Source: Trichloromonas sp034006665
GTDB lineage: Bacteria; Desulfobacterota; Desulfuromonadia; Desulfuromonadales; Trichloromonadaceae
Assembly: GCF_034006665.1 (NCBI RefSeq)
Contig: NZ_JAVESI010000001.1
Coordinates: 197,388-261,387, forward strand
Reading direction: 5' to 3'
DNA: 64,000 nucleotides
Of the stretch, positions 36,323-44,878 are shown piece by piece; positions within the stretch are counted from its first letter, which is position 1, and each line of letters opens with the position of its first letter. Below the pieces are notes generated by a model. The model saw only the letters and a program-made list of their open reading frames with translations. It was not told the DNA's origin and made no database searches. Made by a program: the position numbers and the translations under genes.

Positions 36323-37354
36323 ATGGACAGACTGGCCTACCTGAACAGACTCTCAAACGAAATTCTCGAAAAACTCAGTGAAGAGGTCGGCGGGCTGCTG
36401 GGGCAGGACTTCACCGTCGATGACATTACCCACGGTTTGCGTTCGCGGGATGAGATCTACGCCCCCTTAAGCGGCAAACAGGTTCTGTCCACCCTGACCG
36501 TCAGCGGTGACGCCGAAGGTCTCGCTTACGTGGTCATTGGCCTCAAGGACGCCATCACCCTGGGGGGAACCCTGATTCTCCTGCCCCCCGACGAGATGGC
36601 GGCGCGCCGGAAAAAGCAGCTCTTCGACGGCGAAGTCTCCGATGCCTACGGCGAAATTGCCAACATCATGGCCGGGGTCTATACCGCCGTTTTCATTGAG
36701 CACGCTGATCCCAAGCTGCACTTCAAGAAGACCGAACTCAAAGAGTTCACCCCCAGCCCCAGCGACTCGACCATCCCGCCAGGCGCCTACTATACCTGCT
36801 CCGGCCAGGCAAAAATGGATGGCGCCCCCCTGGGCCCGTTGAGCATCCTCATCCCCCCCCAGTTACTGAAACTGCCCCTTCCCGGCGGGGTGGACAACAA
36901 AGAGGAAGGCGCAGCCCCAGCGTCGCCGGAGGCGCCACGGGCTATTCAGGAGACAAGCGGCCCGATCGTCCTCGACAGCGAGGGGCTACTGATGGTCGTA
37001 TCGGAAACCCAGCAGTCGGCCGAAGCCTTCGCCAGAAATTTTTCTGATCAGTGCCGATGCAATCTGGCCTGTCTACATTTTCAGGAGGATTTTCCGGGGG
37101 CGATTCAGGGGAGGAAGGTTCTAGGAGTTTTTCTCGCCATGCGCGAGGTGGGGGAACGAGGGCTGGCCTCGATCATCAAGATTCAATCGGCGGTCGGTGA
37201 AAAGACGCCGCTGATCGCCGCCGGCCCGGAATGGACCCGGAAAACGGTCTTGCAGGCGGTCAAATACGGCGCCCGGGACATTCTCGTCACCCCCGCAAAC
37301 AGCGGCGAAATCCTTGTTAAGATCCGCCAGCACATGCAGGAGCAAAGCCGCTGA
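36323..37354 (+). CDS. CheX/CheC-like domain fused to degenerate receiver
   Basis: The 343-residue product has an N-terminal CheX/CheC-like domain (about 1-190) with VSDAYGEIANIMAGVYTA, which keeps E-x-x-N, and a linker rich in Glu/Ala/Pro. The C-terminal domain (about 215-340) reads like a receiver but lacks the key residues: the acidic pair is replaced near LLMVVSE, the phospho-aspartate position reads VLGVFLAM, and the lysine position reads ILVTPAN. It is therefore a pseudo-receiver. It is the last gene of the chemotaxis operon and ends 12 bases before a convergent gene. Confidence 0.75.
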   Translation: MDRLAYLNRLSNEILEKLSEEVGGLLGQDFTVDDITHGLRSRDEIYAPLSGKQVLSTLTVSGDAEGLAYVVIGLKDAITLGGTLILLPPDEMAARRKKQLFDGEVSDAYGEIANIMAGVYTAVFIEHADPKLHFKKTELKEFTPSPSDSTIPPGAYYTCSGQAKMDGAPLGPLSILIPPQLLKLPLPGGVDNKEEGAAPASPEAPRAIQETSGPIVLDSEGLLMVVSETQQSAEAFARNFSDQCRCNLACLHFQEDFPGAIQGRKVLGVFLAMREVGERGLASIIKIQSAVGEKTPLIAAGPEWTRKTVLQAVKYGARDILVTPANSGEILVKIRQHMQEQSR

Positions 37355-37366
37355 AGCCGCCCGATA

Positions 37367-38809
37367 TCAGACAAACTCGCCGGGGGGAGCTTCGGCTTCG
37401 AGCTGTTTTTTCTTGATCTTCTCGATCAGGGTCGTGCGCTTGAGATTAAGGAGCCGGGCCGCTTCTTTCTTGTTGCCGCCGGTCTTGGTCAGGGCCTTGA
37501 GAATCAGGCGATCCTCAAAATCGCTGACCAGGGTATTGAAGTCGAAATTTTCTTCGTCAATTCCCTCGACACATTCCTCGACCATCGCATTTCCCGGCGC
37601 CTCGACGACGCTCGCCCCGGCCGCTTGATATTTCTCCGGCAGATCTTCGGCGGAAACCCACTCATCGGCATGCAGCACCGACATACGCTGGACGAGGTTT
37701 TCCAACTCCCGCACATTCCCCGGCCAGGGGTATTCAAGCAGCGCCGCCATGGCATCGGGGGCGAACCCCTTGAGGGCATTCTTCCGTCCCCGGTTAAACA
37801 CTTGGACGAACTTCTCGATGAGCACCGGGATATCTTCCTTGCGCTCGCGCAAGGGGGGTATCTGGACCGGCACGACGCTCAGCCGGTAGTAGAGATCCTC
37901 CCGGAAACGTCCCGCAGCGACCGCCGCTTCCAGATCGCGATGGGTGGCGGCGACGATGCGCACGTTCACCGATACCGGCTTGACTCCGCCCACCGGTTCG
38001 AATTCCCGTTCCTGGATAACCCGCAGCAGCTTGGCCTGCAGGGCCGGTTTCATGTCACCAATTTCGTCGAGAAAAAGGGTACCGCCGTCGGCGTACTGGA
38101 TACGGCCGATCTTCGACTGGTTGGCGCCGGTAAAGGCGCCCTTGACGTAGCCGAAAAGCTCGCTTTCCAGCAGTTCATCGGGGATCGCTGCGCAGTTCAC
38201 GGGAACAAAATTCTTCCCTTTACGCGGACTATAGGCATGAGTAGCGCGAGCGACCAGTTCCTTGCCGGTACCGCTTTCGCCATGAATCAGCACATTGCTT
38301 TCGCCGTCCTCGGCAACCTTTTCCAGAATCGAGAAGAGCCGCAGCATCTTCGGCGACTGGCCGATGATCCCGTAGAATCCGTCGCTCTTGCTGATTTTCG
38401 GACTGCGTTTCTGCTGATAGACGAGAAGATCGCGGTGTTCGAGGGCACGCGCCGTGGCAATGACCGCTTCCTCGAAATCATAGGGGGAATGGATATAGAA
38501 GATGGCGCCGCGGCGCAGGGCTTCCACCACCGAGTCGCGGTCGCCGTAAGGCACACTGACGATCACGGCCACCTGGGGATGGTCGGCCCGCACTTGCTTG
38601 AGCAGGTCGATTCCCCCCTGGCGGGGGGCGAAAAGATCGGTGACAACCAAAGAGATGTCCTGTTCCTGCAAAGCCTCAAGAGCCTCCGCCGGGGACTGGC
38701 ATTCAAGCACGACGCAGCCGATATGCTTGCGGAACATGACGGCCAGACCCTCCCTGGCCTCACGGTTGCCATCCACCAACAGAATGCTGCGCATTGATTC
38801 GGACATCAT
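37367..38809 (-). CDS. sigma-54 activator with degraded receiver
   Basis: The 480-residue protein has the NtrC-family layout: receiver-like domain (1-120), AAA+ sigma-54 activation domain (about 150-380) and a C-terminal Fis-type HTH (KKEAARLLNLKRTTLIEKIKK). The AAA+ part keeps the Walker A GESGTGKE and the sigma-54 contact loop GAFTGA. The receiver has DG instead of the second acidic residue (LLVDGNRE) and a serine where lysine is expected (YIHSPYD), although TDLFAP keeps an aspartate. This resembles the FleQ/FlrA type of flagellar master activator. Its place beside the flagellar and chemotaxis operons fits such a role. The ATG at 38809 follows AAGG; a GTG at 38815 is an alternative. Confidence 0.85.
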   Translation of the reverse strand: MMSESMRSILLVDGNREAREGLAVMFRKHIGCVVLECQSPAEALEALQEQDISLVVTDLFAPRQGGIDLLKQVRADHPQVAVIVSVPYGDRDSVVEALRRGAIFYIHSPYDFEEAVIATARALEHRDLLVYQQKRSPKISKSDGFYGIIGQSPKMLRLFSILEKVAEDGESNVLIHGESGTGKELVARATHAYSPRKGKNFVPVNCAAIPDELLESELFGYVKGAFTGANQSKIGRIQYADGGTLFLDEIGDMKPALQAKLLRVIQEREFEPVGGVKPVSVNVRIVAATHRDLEAAVAAGRFREDLYYRLSVVPVQIPPLRERKEDIPVLIEKFVQVFNRGRKNALKGFAPDAMAALLEYPWPGNVRELENLVQRMSVLHADEWVSAEDLPEKYQAAGASVVEAPGNAMVEECVEGIDEENFDFNTLVSDFEDRLILKALTKTGGNKKEAARLLNLKRTTLIEKIKKKQLEAEAPPGEFV

Positions 38810-38908
38810 GAACACCCTTGGTACATTTTGGTTAGCGCCCCCGGCCCGGAAAAGGCATACGAAGATGGCTCCAAGCTCCCGGCCTCCACAAACCCTTTGA
38901 AATTCTTC

Positions 38909-38936
38909 ATTTTATATCCACACCGCAGAATCGCAA
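38909..38936 (-). promoter_or_regulatory. Candidate sigma-70 promoter for the sigma-54 activator
   Basis: On the minus strand TTGCGA (38931-38936) and TAAAAT (38909-38914) are 16 bases apart, about 100 bases before the activator ATG. The rest of the gene-free stretch 38810-39138 shows nothing else recognisable. Confidence 0.4.
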
Positions 38937-39138
38937 TCGCAGGGTGTGTCCGGCGCCGCGAGTGAATGGCCCCGATAATATCCAACAACCCAAGAAAAAT
39001 CAACGTGTTATTAACAGGATTTCGACCCTTTGCCGACCGCCTTCCGGAATCGTCGCAACGAGACGAAGGATTTCAAGCCGTTATCCCGTGATTCGGAAGA
39101 TGGCGTTGGTAATCATTCGCAACGCCCTCCCCGTCCAC

Positions 39139-39167
39139 TTGCATTTCCCCGATAAATCACATAAAAT
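39139..39167 (+). promoter_or_regulatory. Candidate sigma-70 promoter for the haem sensor kinase
   Basis: TTGCAT (39139-39144) and TAAAAT (39162-39167) are 17 bases apart. The kinase GTG start lies 46 bases downstream of the -10 box. Confidence 0.5.
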
Positions 39168-39212
39168 CCTGATTTATCTACTCTTTCATTTGACTCACCT
39201 AAAGGGAGTTCC

Positions 39213-40805
39213 GTGCATCTCAAATTGATCAATAAATACAATATCGTCATGGGTGCCGTCTTGCTTACGGCCATGATCATGTATGCCTTCCTCAATGTCG
39301 AAACCCTGACCAACATGTTCATGGACGAGGCCCTGAAGGATGTCGAGAACCTGAGCGAGACCATCATCCGCACGACCCACTACCAGATGCTCGAAGACGA
39401 CCGGGAACGGGTCTATCAGATGATTGAGGAAGTCGGCTCTCAGAAAGGAGTCAACCGAATCCGCCTCCTCGACAAAGAGGGGACCATCAATTTTTCCACT
39501 CTCAAGGAAGAGATCGGCACCTGCGTCGACCGCGGTTCGGAAGGATGCAGCGGCTGCCATACCGGCGAAACCACTCGCGTCCAAGCCTCATCCACGGCTC
39601 GTAGCCGCATCTTCGTTAACCGCGACGGGGTGGAACTGCTCGGCGTCACCAAGGAGATCCTCAACAAAGAAAGCTGCTACACCGCCCAGTGCCATTTTCA
39701 TCCGCCCGAAGCACAGATGCTGGGGATTCTCGATGTCCACGTCGACCTTGCCGGCGTTCGGGAAACGACCGCCGCCTATCGTAACAACATCATCGTTTTT
39801 ACCTTGGTACTGCTTCTGATTCTCGGCACTTGCCTGTCCATGCTGACCCATCAGTTGATCAACGTGCCGGTCAGCAATCTGCTTGAACAGACCCAGCGCG
39901 TAGCCCAGGGAGATCTCTCCACCCAGGTCACGACCTATCCCCGGGATGAGTTGGGGGAACTGACCGAAGCTTTCAACAACATGACGGCGAAGCTGCGGGT
40001 CGCCCAGGAGGAGAGCCGGGAGTGGGCCAACACCCTGGAAGCCAAGGTCGCGGAGCGCACCGAGAAGATTCAGCGCATGCAGTCGAAACTGCTGCGCTCG
40101 GAAAAACTGGCTTCTCTGGGGGAACTGGTGGCCGGCATCGCTCATGAGATCAACAACCCCCTCACCGGCGTGTTGATGTTCGCGACCATGCTCGAAGAGG
40201 ATTCCCGCCTCGACCCGGCCCTCAGAACCGACCTCGGCACCATCGTTCACGAAACCCAGCGCTGCGCCAAGATCGTTCGCGAACTGCTCGACTTCTCGCG
40301 GGAATCGGTGCCGCAGAAAAAAATCGAGTCGATCAACCTGCTGCTCGACAAAACCATGTCTCTGGTCGAGCACCATACCTCCTTCCACGATATCGAGGTG
40401 GTCAAGGAATACACGCCGGATCTGCCGAAAATCCTCATCGACCCGAGTCAGATCGAACAGGTCTTCATGAACATCCTGATCAACGCCAGCCAGGCCATGC
40501 CCACGGGCGGGCGGTTGATCCTCCAGACGGGGGTCATCGAGCCGGAAAAGTTCCTCTTCACGCGGGTAACCGACACGGGTATCGGCATCTCCGAGGAGAA
40601 CCTGCAGAAAATCTTCGATCCATTCTTTTCCACCAAGGGGAATGCCGGCACCGGTCTCGGACTCAGTGTCTCCTACGGTATCATTGAAAATCACGGAGGA
40701 ACGATTGAGGTCGCCAGCGTTCTCGGCCGTGGCACCAGCTTCACCATCAAACTGCCTATCGTCCAAGAGCAGGCCCAAGAACAACCAGCAACCGTGAACG
40801 CCTGA
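39213..40805 (+). CDS. Haem-binding periplasmic sensor histidine kinase
   Basis: The 530-residue kinase starts at GTG after AAAGGGAG. Two membrane helices (about 10-28 and 192-212) enclose a periplasmic sensor domain with a classical haem c motif C112-S-G-C115-H116 and a second C155-x4-C160-H161 cluster. A HAMP domain, a coiled coil and a HisKA domain with H311 (GIAHEINNPLTG) follow, then a HATPase with NILINASQAMP, DTGIGI and GTGLGLSV. A covalently bound haem would let it sense redox state or a gaseous ligand outside the membrane. It is convergent with a sigma-54 response regulator, its likely partner. Confidence 0.88.
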   Translation: MHLKLINKYNIVMGAVLLTAMIMYAFLNVETLTNMFMDEALKDVENLSETIIRTTHYQMLEDDRERVYQMIEEVGSQKGVNRIRLLDKEGTINFSTLKEEIGTCVDRGSEGCSGCHTGETTRVQASSTARSRIFVNRDGVELLGVTKEILNKESCYTAQCHFHPPEAQMLGILDVHVDLAGVRETTAAYRNNIIVFTLVLLLILGTCLSMLTHQLINVPVSNLLEQTQRVAQGDLSTQVTTYPRDELGELTEAFNNMTAKLRVAQEESREWANTLEAKVAERTEKIQRMQSKLLRSEKLASLGELVAGIAHEINNPLTGVLMFATMLEEDSRLDPALRTDLGTIVHETQRCAKIVRELLDFSRESVPQKKIESINLLLDKTMSLVEHHTSFHDIEVVKEYTPDLPKILIDPSQIEQVFMNILINASQAMPTGGRLILQTGVIEPEKFLFTRVTDTGIGISEENLQKIFDPFFSTKGNAGTGLGLSVSYGIIENHGGTIEVASVLGRGTSFTIKLPIVQEQAQEQPATVNA

Positions 40806-40842
40806 CTCCTCTCTTTTCAGGCGACAGGATCTCCTTGACAAC

Positions 40843-40880
40843 AAAAAACCCCCGACGGCCTAGAGCTGTCGGGGGTTTTT
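40843..40880. terminator. Bidirectional terminator between kinase and regulator
   Basis: A CCCCCGAC/GTCGGGGG stem is flanked by A5 on the left and T5 on the right, so it works as a terminator in both directions for the two convergent genes. Confidence 0.85.
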
Positions 40881-40904
40881 CAGAACTCCACGGTTGTGCT
40901 AAAG

Positions 40905-42320
40905 CTACTCCATCACCCGATCGCGCACGGAAATTCCTTGCTTCTTCAGCAGGGCCTGGAAGTTGGGACGAAGCATGCCGACTTCCTCGGCGGCCTTGGT
41001 GATGTTCCAGTCGTTACGCTTGAGAGCGTCCAACACAAAGGCCCGCTCGATGGGCGCCACCGCCCGCTCACGAATTTCTCGCTTGGCTTCCTTGAGTTCC
41101 TCGGTGGTACGGGGAACGTAATCCTCGCCTCCGGCCAAGTCCTCCATCTCATCCACCGGCAATTCCAGATCCTCGGCCTCAATCAGATCACCAAGACTGA
41201 GGACCACGGCGCGTTCGATGAGATTCTCCAATTCCCGGACATTGCCGGGGAAGGGATATTTCTTGAGCATGGCCATGGCACCGGGGGAGAGTCCTCGCAC
41301 TTCCTTGCCAATTTCGTCGCCGAATTTCTTGAGAAAAAATTTGACCAGCGGAACGAGATCTCCTTTGCGCTCACGCAGCGGGGGCAGGTCGATGGGAATG
41401 ATATTGAGGCGGAAGAAGAGGTCTTCACGGAACTTGCCCTCGGCCACCATGTCCTTGAGATTACGATTGGTGGCGGCGATCAGGCGGATGTCGATGGGGA
41501 CCGGCTTGGTTCCGCCGATCGGCGTCACTTCCCGCTCCTGCAGGACGCGCAGCAGTTTGGCCTGGGTGGTGAGACTGATATTGGAAACCTCGTCGAGAAA
41601 CAGGGTGCCGCCGTCGGCAACCTTGAACAGGCCCATCTTGGTCTGCACCGCGCCGGTGAAGGAGCCTTTAACGTGGCCGAAGAGTTCGCTTTCGAGGAGG
41701 CTCTCCGCCAAGGAGGTGCAATCGACCGCGACAAAGGGCTGGTCCTTGCGCGGACTGTTCTGCTGAATGGCACGGGCCACCAGTTCCTTACCCGTTCCGC
41801 TTTCGCCAGTAATGAGAACCGTGCTTTCGGTACGCGCCACCTGCGTGATGCGCTTGAAAACCTTATGCATCTGCGGACTCTCGCCAACCAGGCCACCGAG
41901 CCCGAGATCCTTGATCTCCGACTCCTCCGCCTCCGCCGAACCCAGCAGCAGAGCCCGCTGTTCCAAGGCCTTCTGCGCCTTTTCCGTGATCTGCGCCGGC
42001 GTAAAGGGCTTGGCCAGGTAATCGAAGGCACCGTTTTTTATGGCCTCCACGGCGGTTTCCACCGTGGAATAGCCGGTGATCAGGATAACCGGCACATTCG
42101 GCTGCAGAATCCGAATCGCCTTGAGTAGCTCCAGACCACCCATGCCCGGCATTTTCAGGTCGGTGATTACGAGATCGAAGTCTTCTTCCTGTAAACGTTC
42201 CAAGGCAACCCGGCCGCTCGACTTGGGCTCGACCTGGTAACCCTCCTTTTCAAGAATGCGGCGAATTCCCTCGCGAATCACCGCCTCATCATCTACCACA
42301 AGGATCCTGGCATTGGTCAT
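40905..42320 (-). CDS. sigma-54-dependent response regulator (BccR-like)
   Basis: The 471-residue protein has a complete receiver (ILVVDDEAVIREGIRRIL, VITDLKMPGMGG, LITGYSTVE, LAKPFTPAQ), an AAA+ domain with GESGTGKE and a GSFTGA loop, a common variant of GAFTGA, and a C-terminal HTH (ITKAAEEVGMLRPNFQALLKK). An earlier ATG at 42371 or 42338 is possible; the one at 42320 starts MTNARILVVDD. It faces the haem kinase and is divergent from a cytochrome bc operon with a sigma-54 promoter. This recalls Geobacter BccR, which controls the cbcBA operon. The pathway link is inferred. Confidence 0.85.
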   Translation of the reverse strand: MTNARILVVDDEAVIREGIRRILEKEGYQVEPKSSGRVALERLQEEDFDLVITDLKMPGMGGLELLKAIRILQPNVPVILITGYSTVETAVEAIKNGAFDYLAKPFTPAQITEKAQKALEQRALLLGSAEAEESEIKDLGLGGLVGESPQMHKVFKRITQVARTESTVLITGESGTGKELVARAIQQNSPRKDQPFVAVDCTSLAESLLESELFGHVKGSFTGAVQTKMGLFKVADGGTLFLDEVSNISLTTQAKLLRVLQEREVTPIGGTKPVPIDIRLIAATNRNLKDMVAEGKFREDLFFRLNIIPIDLPPLRERKGDLVPLVKFFLKKFGDEIGKEVRGLSPGAMAMLKKYPFPGNVRELENLIERAVVLSLGDLIEAEDLELPVDEMEDLAGGEDYVPRTTEELKEAKREIRERAVAPIERAFVLDALKRNDWNITKAAEEVGMLRPNFQALLKKQGISVRDRVME

Positions 42321-42725
42321 CTGCTGCAAACTCCTCATCTGCCGACGCTGGGGGGTGCCGGCCGGGAACAAACACTCTCCCCGAAAATTCGGATTAATCT
42401 TACTGGTTTTTCTTCATAAAATCAATCCAATGTTGATCTGGTACCGCGATTCGTGATAATAGAAACTTGAAAAATCTTCCATTGGAAGAATCTGATTGTA
42501 TACACACCACTCTGAACATTTTTATTGTACACCTAATACGGCCGTCCAACCAACTGATTTTACCGGTTTTTTCGCGTACACACAAAAGCCGCTGGGTGCC
42601 GAAGAGCTCTTCAAAGTATAACTTTAATGTACTACAGCTCGAACCGCTTTCCGCACACTGTCGACAATGTTTTGAAAATACATGTAATTTTAGATATTTA
42701 AAAAACAAAAAAAGGATACTACAAG
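42321..42725. other. AT-rich gene-free regulatory stretch
   Basis: No credible gene was found; the open frames here have no family features and are rich in basic and rare residues. Base composition is clearly richer in A+T than the neighbours. Three GTACAC-containing sites occur at about 42498-42505 (GTATACAC), 42527-42532 and 42576-42583, some 150-230 bases upstream of the sigma-54-type promoter. That is a usual distance for enhancer sites of a sigma-54 activator. Confidence 0.5.
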
Positions 42726-42742
42726 TTGGCACAGGCGCTGCT
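42726..42742 (+). promoter_or_regulatory. sigma-54-type promoter for the cytochrome operon
   Basis: The site TTGGCACAGGCGCTGCT has a perfect -24 box, GG to GC spacing of ten bases, and a single mismatch in the -12 box (CTGCT). The first gene starts 69 bases further on. Confidence 0.75.
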
Positions 42743-42810
42743 AGTAAGTTTACGATTACACATAAGCGTCCCATTAGAAAAGCGTCGATCACTAGGGAAA
42801 GGAGAAATGG

Positions 42811-43047
42811 ATGAATGCCTTGCGATACATTGCGGGCGTCGTGGCGCTTTGGGTCGCGCTGAGCGGGACGGCTCTCGCCTCGGCGGAGGGTGAAGCCGGA
42901 ACGATGGGAATCGGCGCCTGGTTGTTTATCGGCTTTTGCGCCCTGATTTTCGTGGCGCAGATGGTTCCGGCGCTGATGCTCCTCGGCGGAATGGTCAGAG
43001 GACTGTTCATCGGAAAGGAAAAGGCCCCGTCGGCGCCATTCAACTAA
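42811..43047 (+). CDS. Small exported/membrane protein heading the cytochrome operon
   Basis: The 78-residue product begins with a signal-like segment (about residues 5-24, ending ALASA). One membrane helix (about 33-60) and a short charged tail (GLFIGKEKAPSAPFN) follow. A strong GGGAAAGGAG ribosome binding site lies eight bases before the ATG. No family is recognised. Co-transcription with the multihaem cytochrome c and cytochrome b genes suggests a small subunit or assembly factor of that complex. Confidence 0.65.
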   Translation: MNALRYIAGVVALWVALSGTALASAEGEAGTMGIGAWLFIGFCALIFVAQMVPALMLLGGMVRGLFIGKEKAPSAPFN

Positions 43048-43131
43048 ACCGGGACTGTGGATTTTTATCGTCAACCAAGCATCAACTCGAGTAAGCAACC
43101 TCAACTTTTCCAGAGAAAAGGGGGAAACACC

Positions 43132-44184
43132 GTGCGACAACTGAACAAAACCATGTATGGGGTACTGAGCCTAGTCCTGGCCCTGATTCTTGGCGTTTCC
43201 GCGGCCGCCGCCATGGAGTCGGCGGACTGCCTGGCGTGCCACAGCGACGCAAGCATAGTCGGCGACGCCTTCGCCATCAACGAAAGCCAGTTCGACACCA
43301 CCGCCCACGCCGAAATGGGCTGCACTGCCTGCCATGAATCGGTCACCGACGCCCATCCCGATGACGGGCTGACCCCATCGAAAGCCAGTTGCAAGGACTG
43401 CCACGACGAAATTGACAAGGAATACACCACCAGCGTCCATGGCTCCGCCGCGTCCTGCGCCGACTGCCACAATCCCCACGAAGTCAAGTCGGCCACCGAA
43501 GTCGCCGGTTTCGACATGAACCAGCAATGTGCCAAGTGCCACGACACCGTCGAAATGACCAAGCTGCACGACCAGTGGCTGCCGCAGGCGGGTCTGCATA
43601 TCGAAGCGCTGCCCTGCATCACCTGCCATACCGGCTCGGAAAACTACGTCATCACCATGTACCTACTACAACGGGACGCCGAAAACCGCTACAGCAACTT
43701 CGCTCCCGCTTCGCAGGAGGATCTCGCCAAACTGGCCGGCGACAAACCGGTGCAGGCACTCCTCGACAGCGACGGTAACAACGAGATCTCCCTCGCCGAA
43801 CTCCGCGCCTTCAACGGCACCCCCGAATACCAAGGTCTGCGCCTTTGGGGGATGATGACCCCGGAAAAAGTGACCCACACTTTCCAGATCCTCGACAACC
43901 GCTGGGATTGCTCCTTCTGCCACGCTTCGGGCCCTGAGGCCATGCAGACCAGTTATGTCGCCTTCCCCGAGCAGGACGGCAGCTACGCCCGTCTGGCCGT
44001 GGAAAAAGGCGCGGTCCTCGACGTTCTCAACGGCACTCCGGATTTCTACATGATGGGCGCGACCCGCAGCAAATGGCTGAACATCGCCGGTCTTCTGATT
44101 ATCCTCGGCGGCCTGGTGATGCCTGTGGGCCACGGTACCCTGCGCTTTTTGACCCGTAAAAACAGAGAAGGGAAGGAACACTGA
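43132..44184 (+). CDS. cbcA: Seven-haem membrane-anchored cytochrome c (CbcA-like)
   Basis: From a GTG start at 43132 (GGGGAAA upstream) the 350-residue product has a signal peptide. Seven CxxCH haem motifs lie at residues 33, 64, 87, 109, 133, 162 and 260, with extra histidines as likely distal ligands. A C-terminal membrane helix (about 316-337) is followed by a basic tail. An EF-hand-like loop (DSDGNNEISLAE, about 212-223) sits between haems 6 and 7. With the cytochrome b encoded two bases downstream it would form a quinol-oxidising bc complex facing the periplasm, like the Geobacter CbcBA complex. The symbol is by resemblance in haem number and gene context. Confidence 0.7.
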   Translation: MRQLNKTMYGVLSLVLALILGVSAAAAMESADCLACHSDASIVGDAFAINESQFDTTAHAEMGCTACHESVTDAHPDDGLTPSKASCKDCHDEIDKEYTTSVHGSAASCADCHNPHEVKSATEVAGFDMNQQCAKCHDTVEMTKLHDQWLPQAGLHIEALPCITCHTGSENYVITMYLLQRDAENRYSNFAPASQEDLAKLAGDKPVQALLDSDGNNEISLAELRAFNGTPEYQGLRLWGMMTPEKVTHTFQILDNRWDCSFCHASGPEAMQTSYVAFPEQDGSYARLAVEKGAVLDVLNGTPDFYMMGATRSKWLNIAGLLIILGGLVMPVGHGTLRFLTRKNREGKEH

Positions 44185-44186
44185 TT

Positions 44187-44846
44187 ATGTCTGAGCAGTC
44201 GAAAAAAATGATCTACCTGCAACCGACCCCGGTTCGCATCTGGCATTGGCTGAACGCCCTGGGAATTGTCACCCTCTGCGTTACCGGCGCACAGATTCGT
44301 TTCCCCGAGTATGTCAATATCTTCGGGACCTACAAGTCGGCCATCGCCCTGCACAACACCGCCGGGATCGTCGTGGCGATCTCCTTCGTACTGTGGATCG
44401 CCTACTATCTGGTCTTCGCCGGCACCCTGAAACAACTTTACGTGCCGACCAAGGGGGACATCCAAAGCGGCATGCTCCGTCAGGCCATCTTCTATTTCTT
44501 CAACTACTTCCGAGGCAAGCCCAATCCTCACCATACCTCCCCGGACAACAAATTCAATCCCATGCAGAAGGGGGCCTACCTGGTCATCATGTTCGTTCTG
44601 GTGCCGTTGGTCATTATCACCGGCTTCATGCTGCTGAACATCGACCCGTTGCGCAATACCCTGCTCATGGTCGGCGGTTTGAAAATGGTGGTCGGTCTGC
44701 ACTTCATCTTGGCGTGCTCCCTCTGCGCCTTCGTCTTCACGCATTTCTATCTGGCGACCCTGGGACATACGCCCTTCGCCCACTTCGTCCCCATGTGGAC
44801 CGGTTGGGAAGAGGTCGAGGAAGAGCACGAACACCCCGCCCATTGA
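44187..44846 (+). CDS. cbcB: Di-haem cytochrome b subunit (CbcB-like)
   Basis: The 219-residue protein has four to five membrane helices and the Ni/Fe-hydrogenase/formate-dehydrogenase type cytochrome b pattern: PTPVRIWHWLNALGIVTLC, ALHNTAGIVVAI, GLHFILACSLCAFVFTHFYL. The histidines in helices 1, 2 and the last are candidate haem b ligands. The tail is rich in Glu and His (EEVEEEHEHPAH). It starts two bases after the multihaem gene. It probably oxidises menaquinol and passes electrons to that cytochrome. Confidence 0.72.
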   Translation: MSEQSKKMIYLQPTPVRIWHWLNALGIVTLCVTGAQIRFPEYVNIFGTYKSAIALHNTAGIVVAISFVLWIAYYLVFAGTLKQLYVPTKGDIQSGMLRQAIFYFFNYFRGKPNPHHTSPDNKFNPMQKGAYLVIMFVLVPLVIITGFMLLNIDPLRNTLLMVGGLKMVVGLHFILACSLCAFVFTHFYLATLGHTPFAHFVPMWTGWEEVEEEHEHPAH

Positions 44847-44878
44847 GTCTGAGATTTCGATTTCCTGTTCATCTTCAC

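Noticed and set aside
42467..42814. Possible 115-codon gene upstream of the cytochrome operon
   Set aside because: It runs through the sigma-54-type promoter and the ribosome binding site of the next gene, has no ribosome binding site of its own, and looks non-coding.
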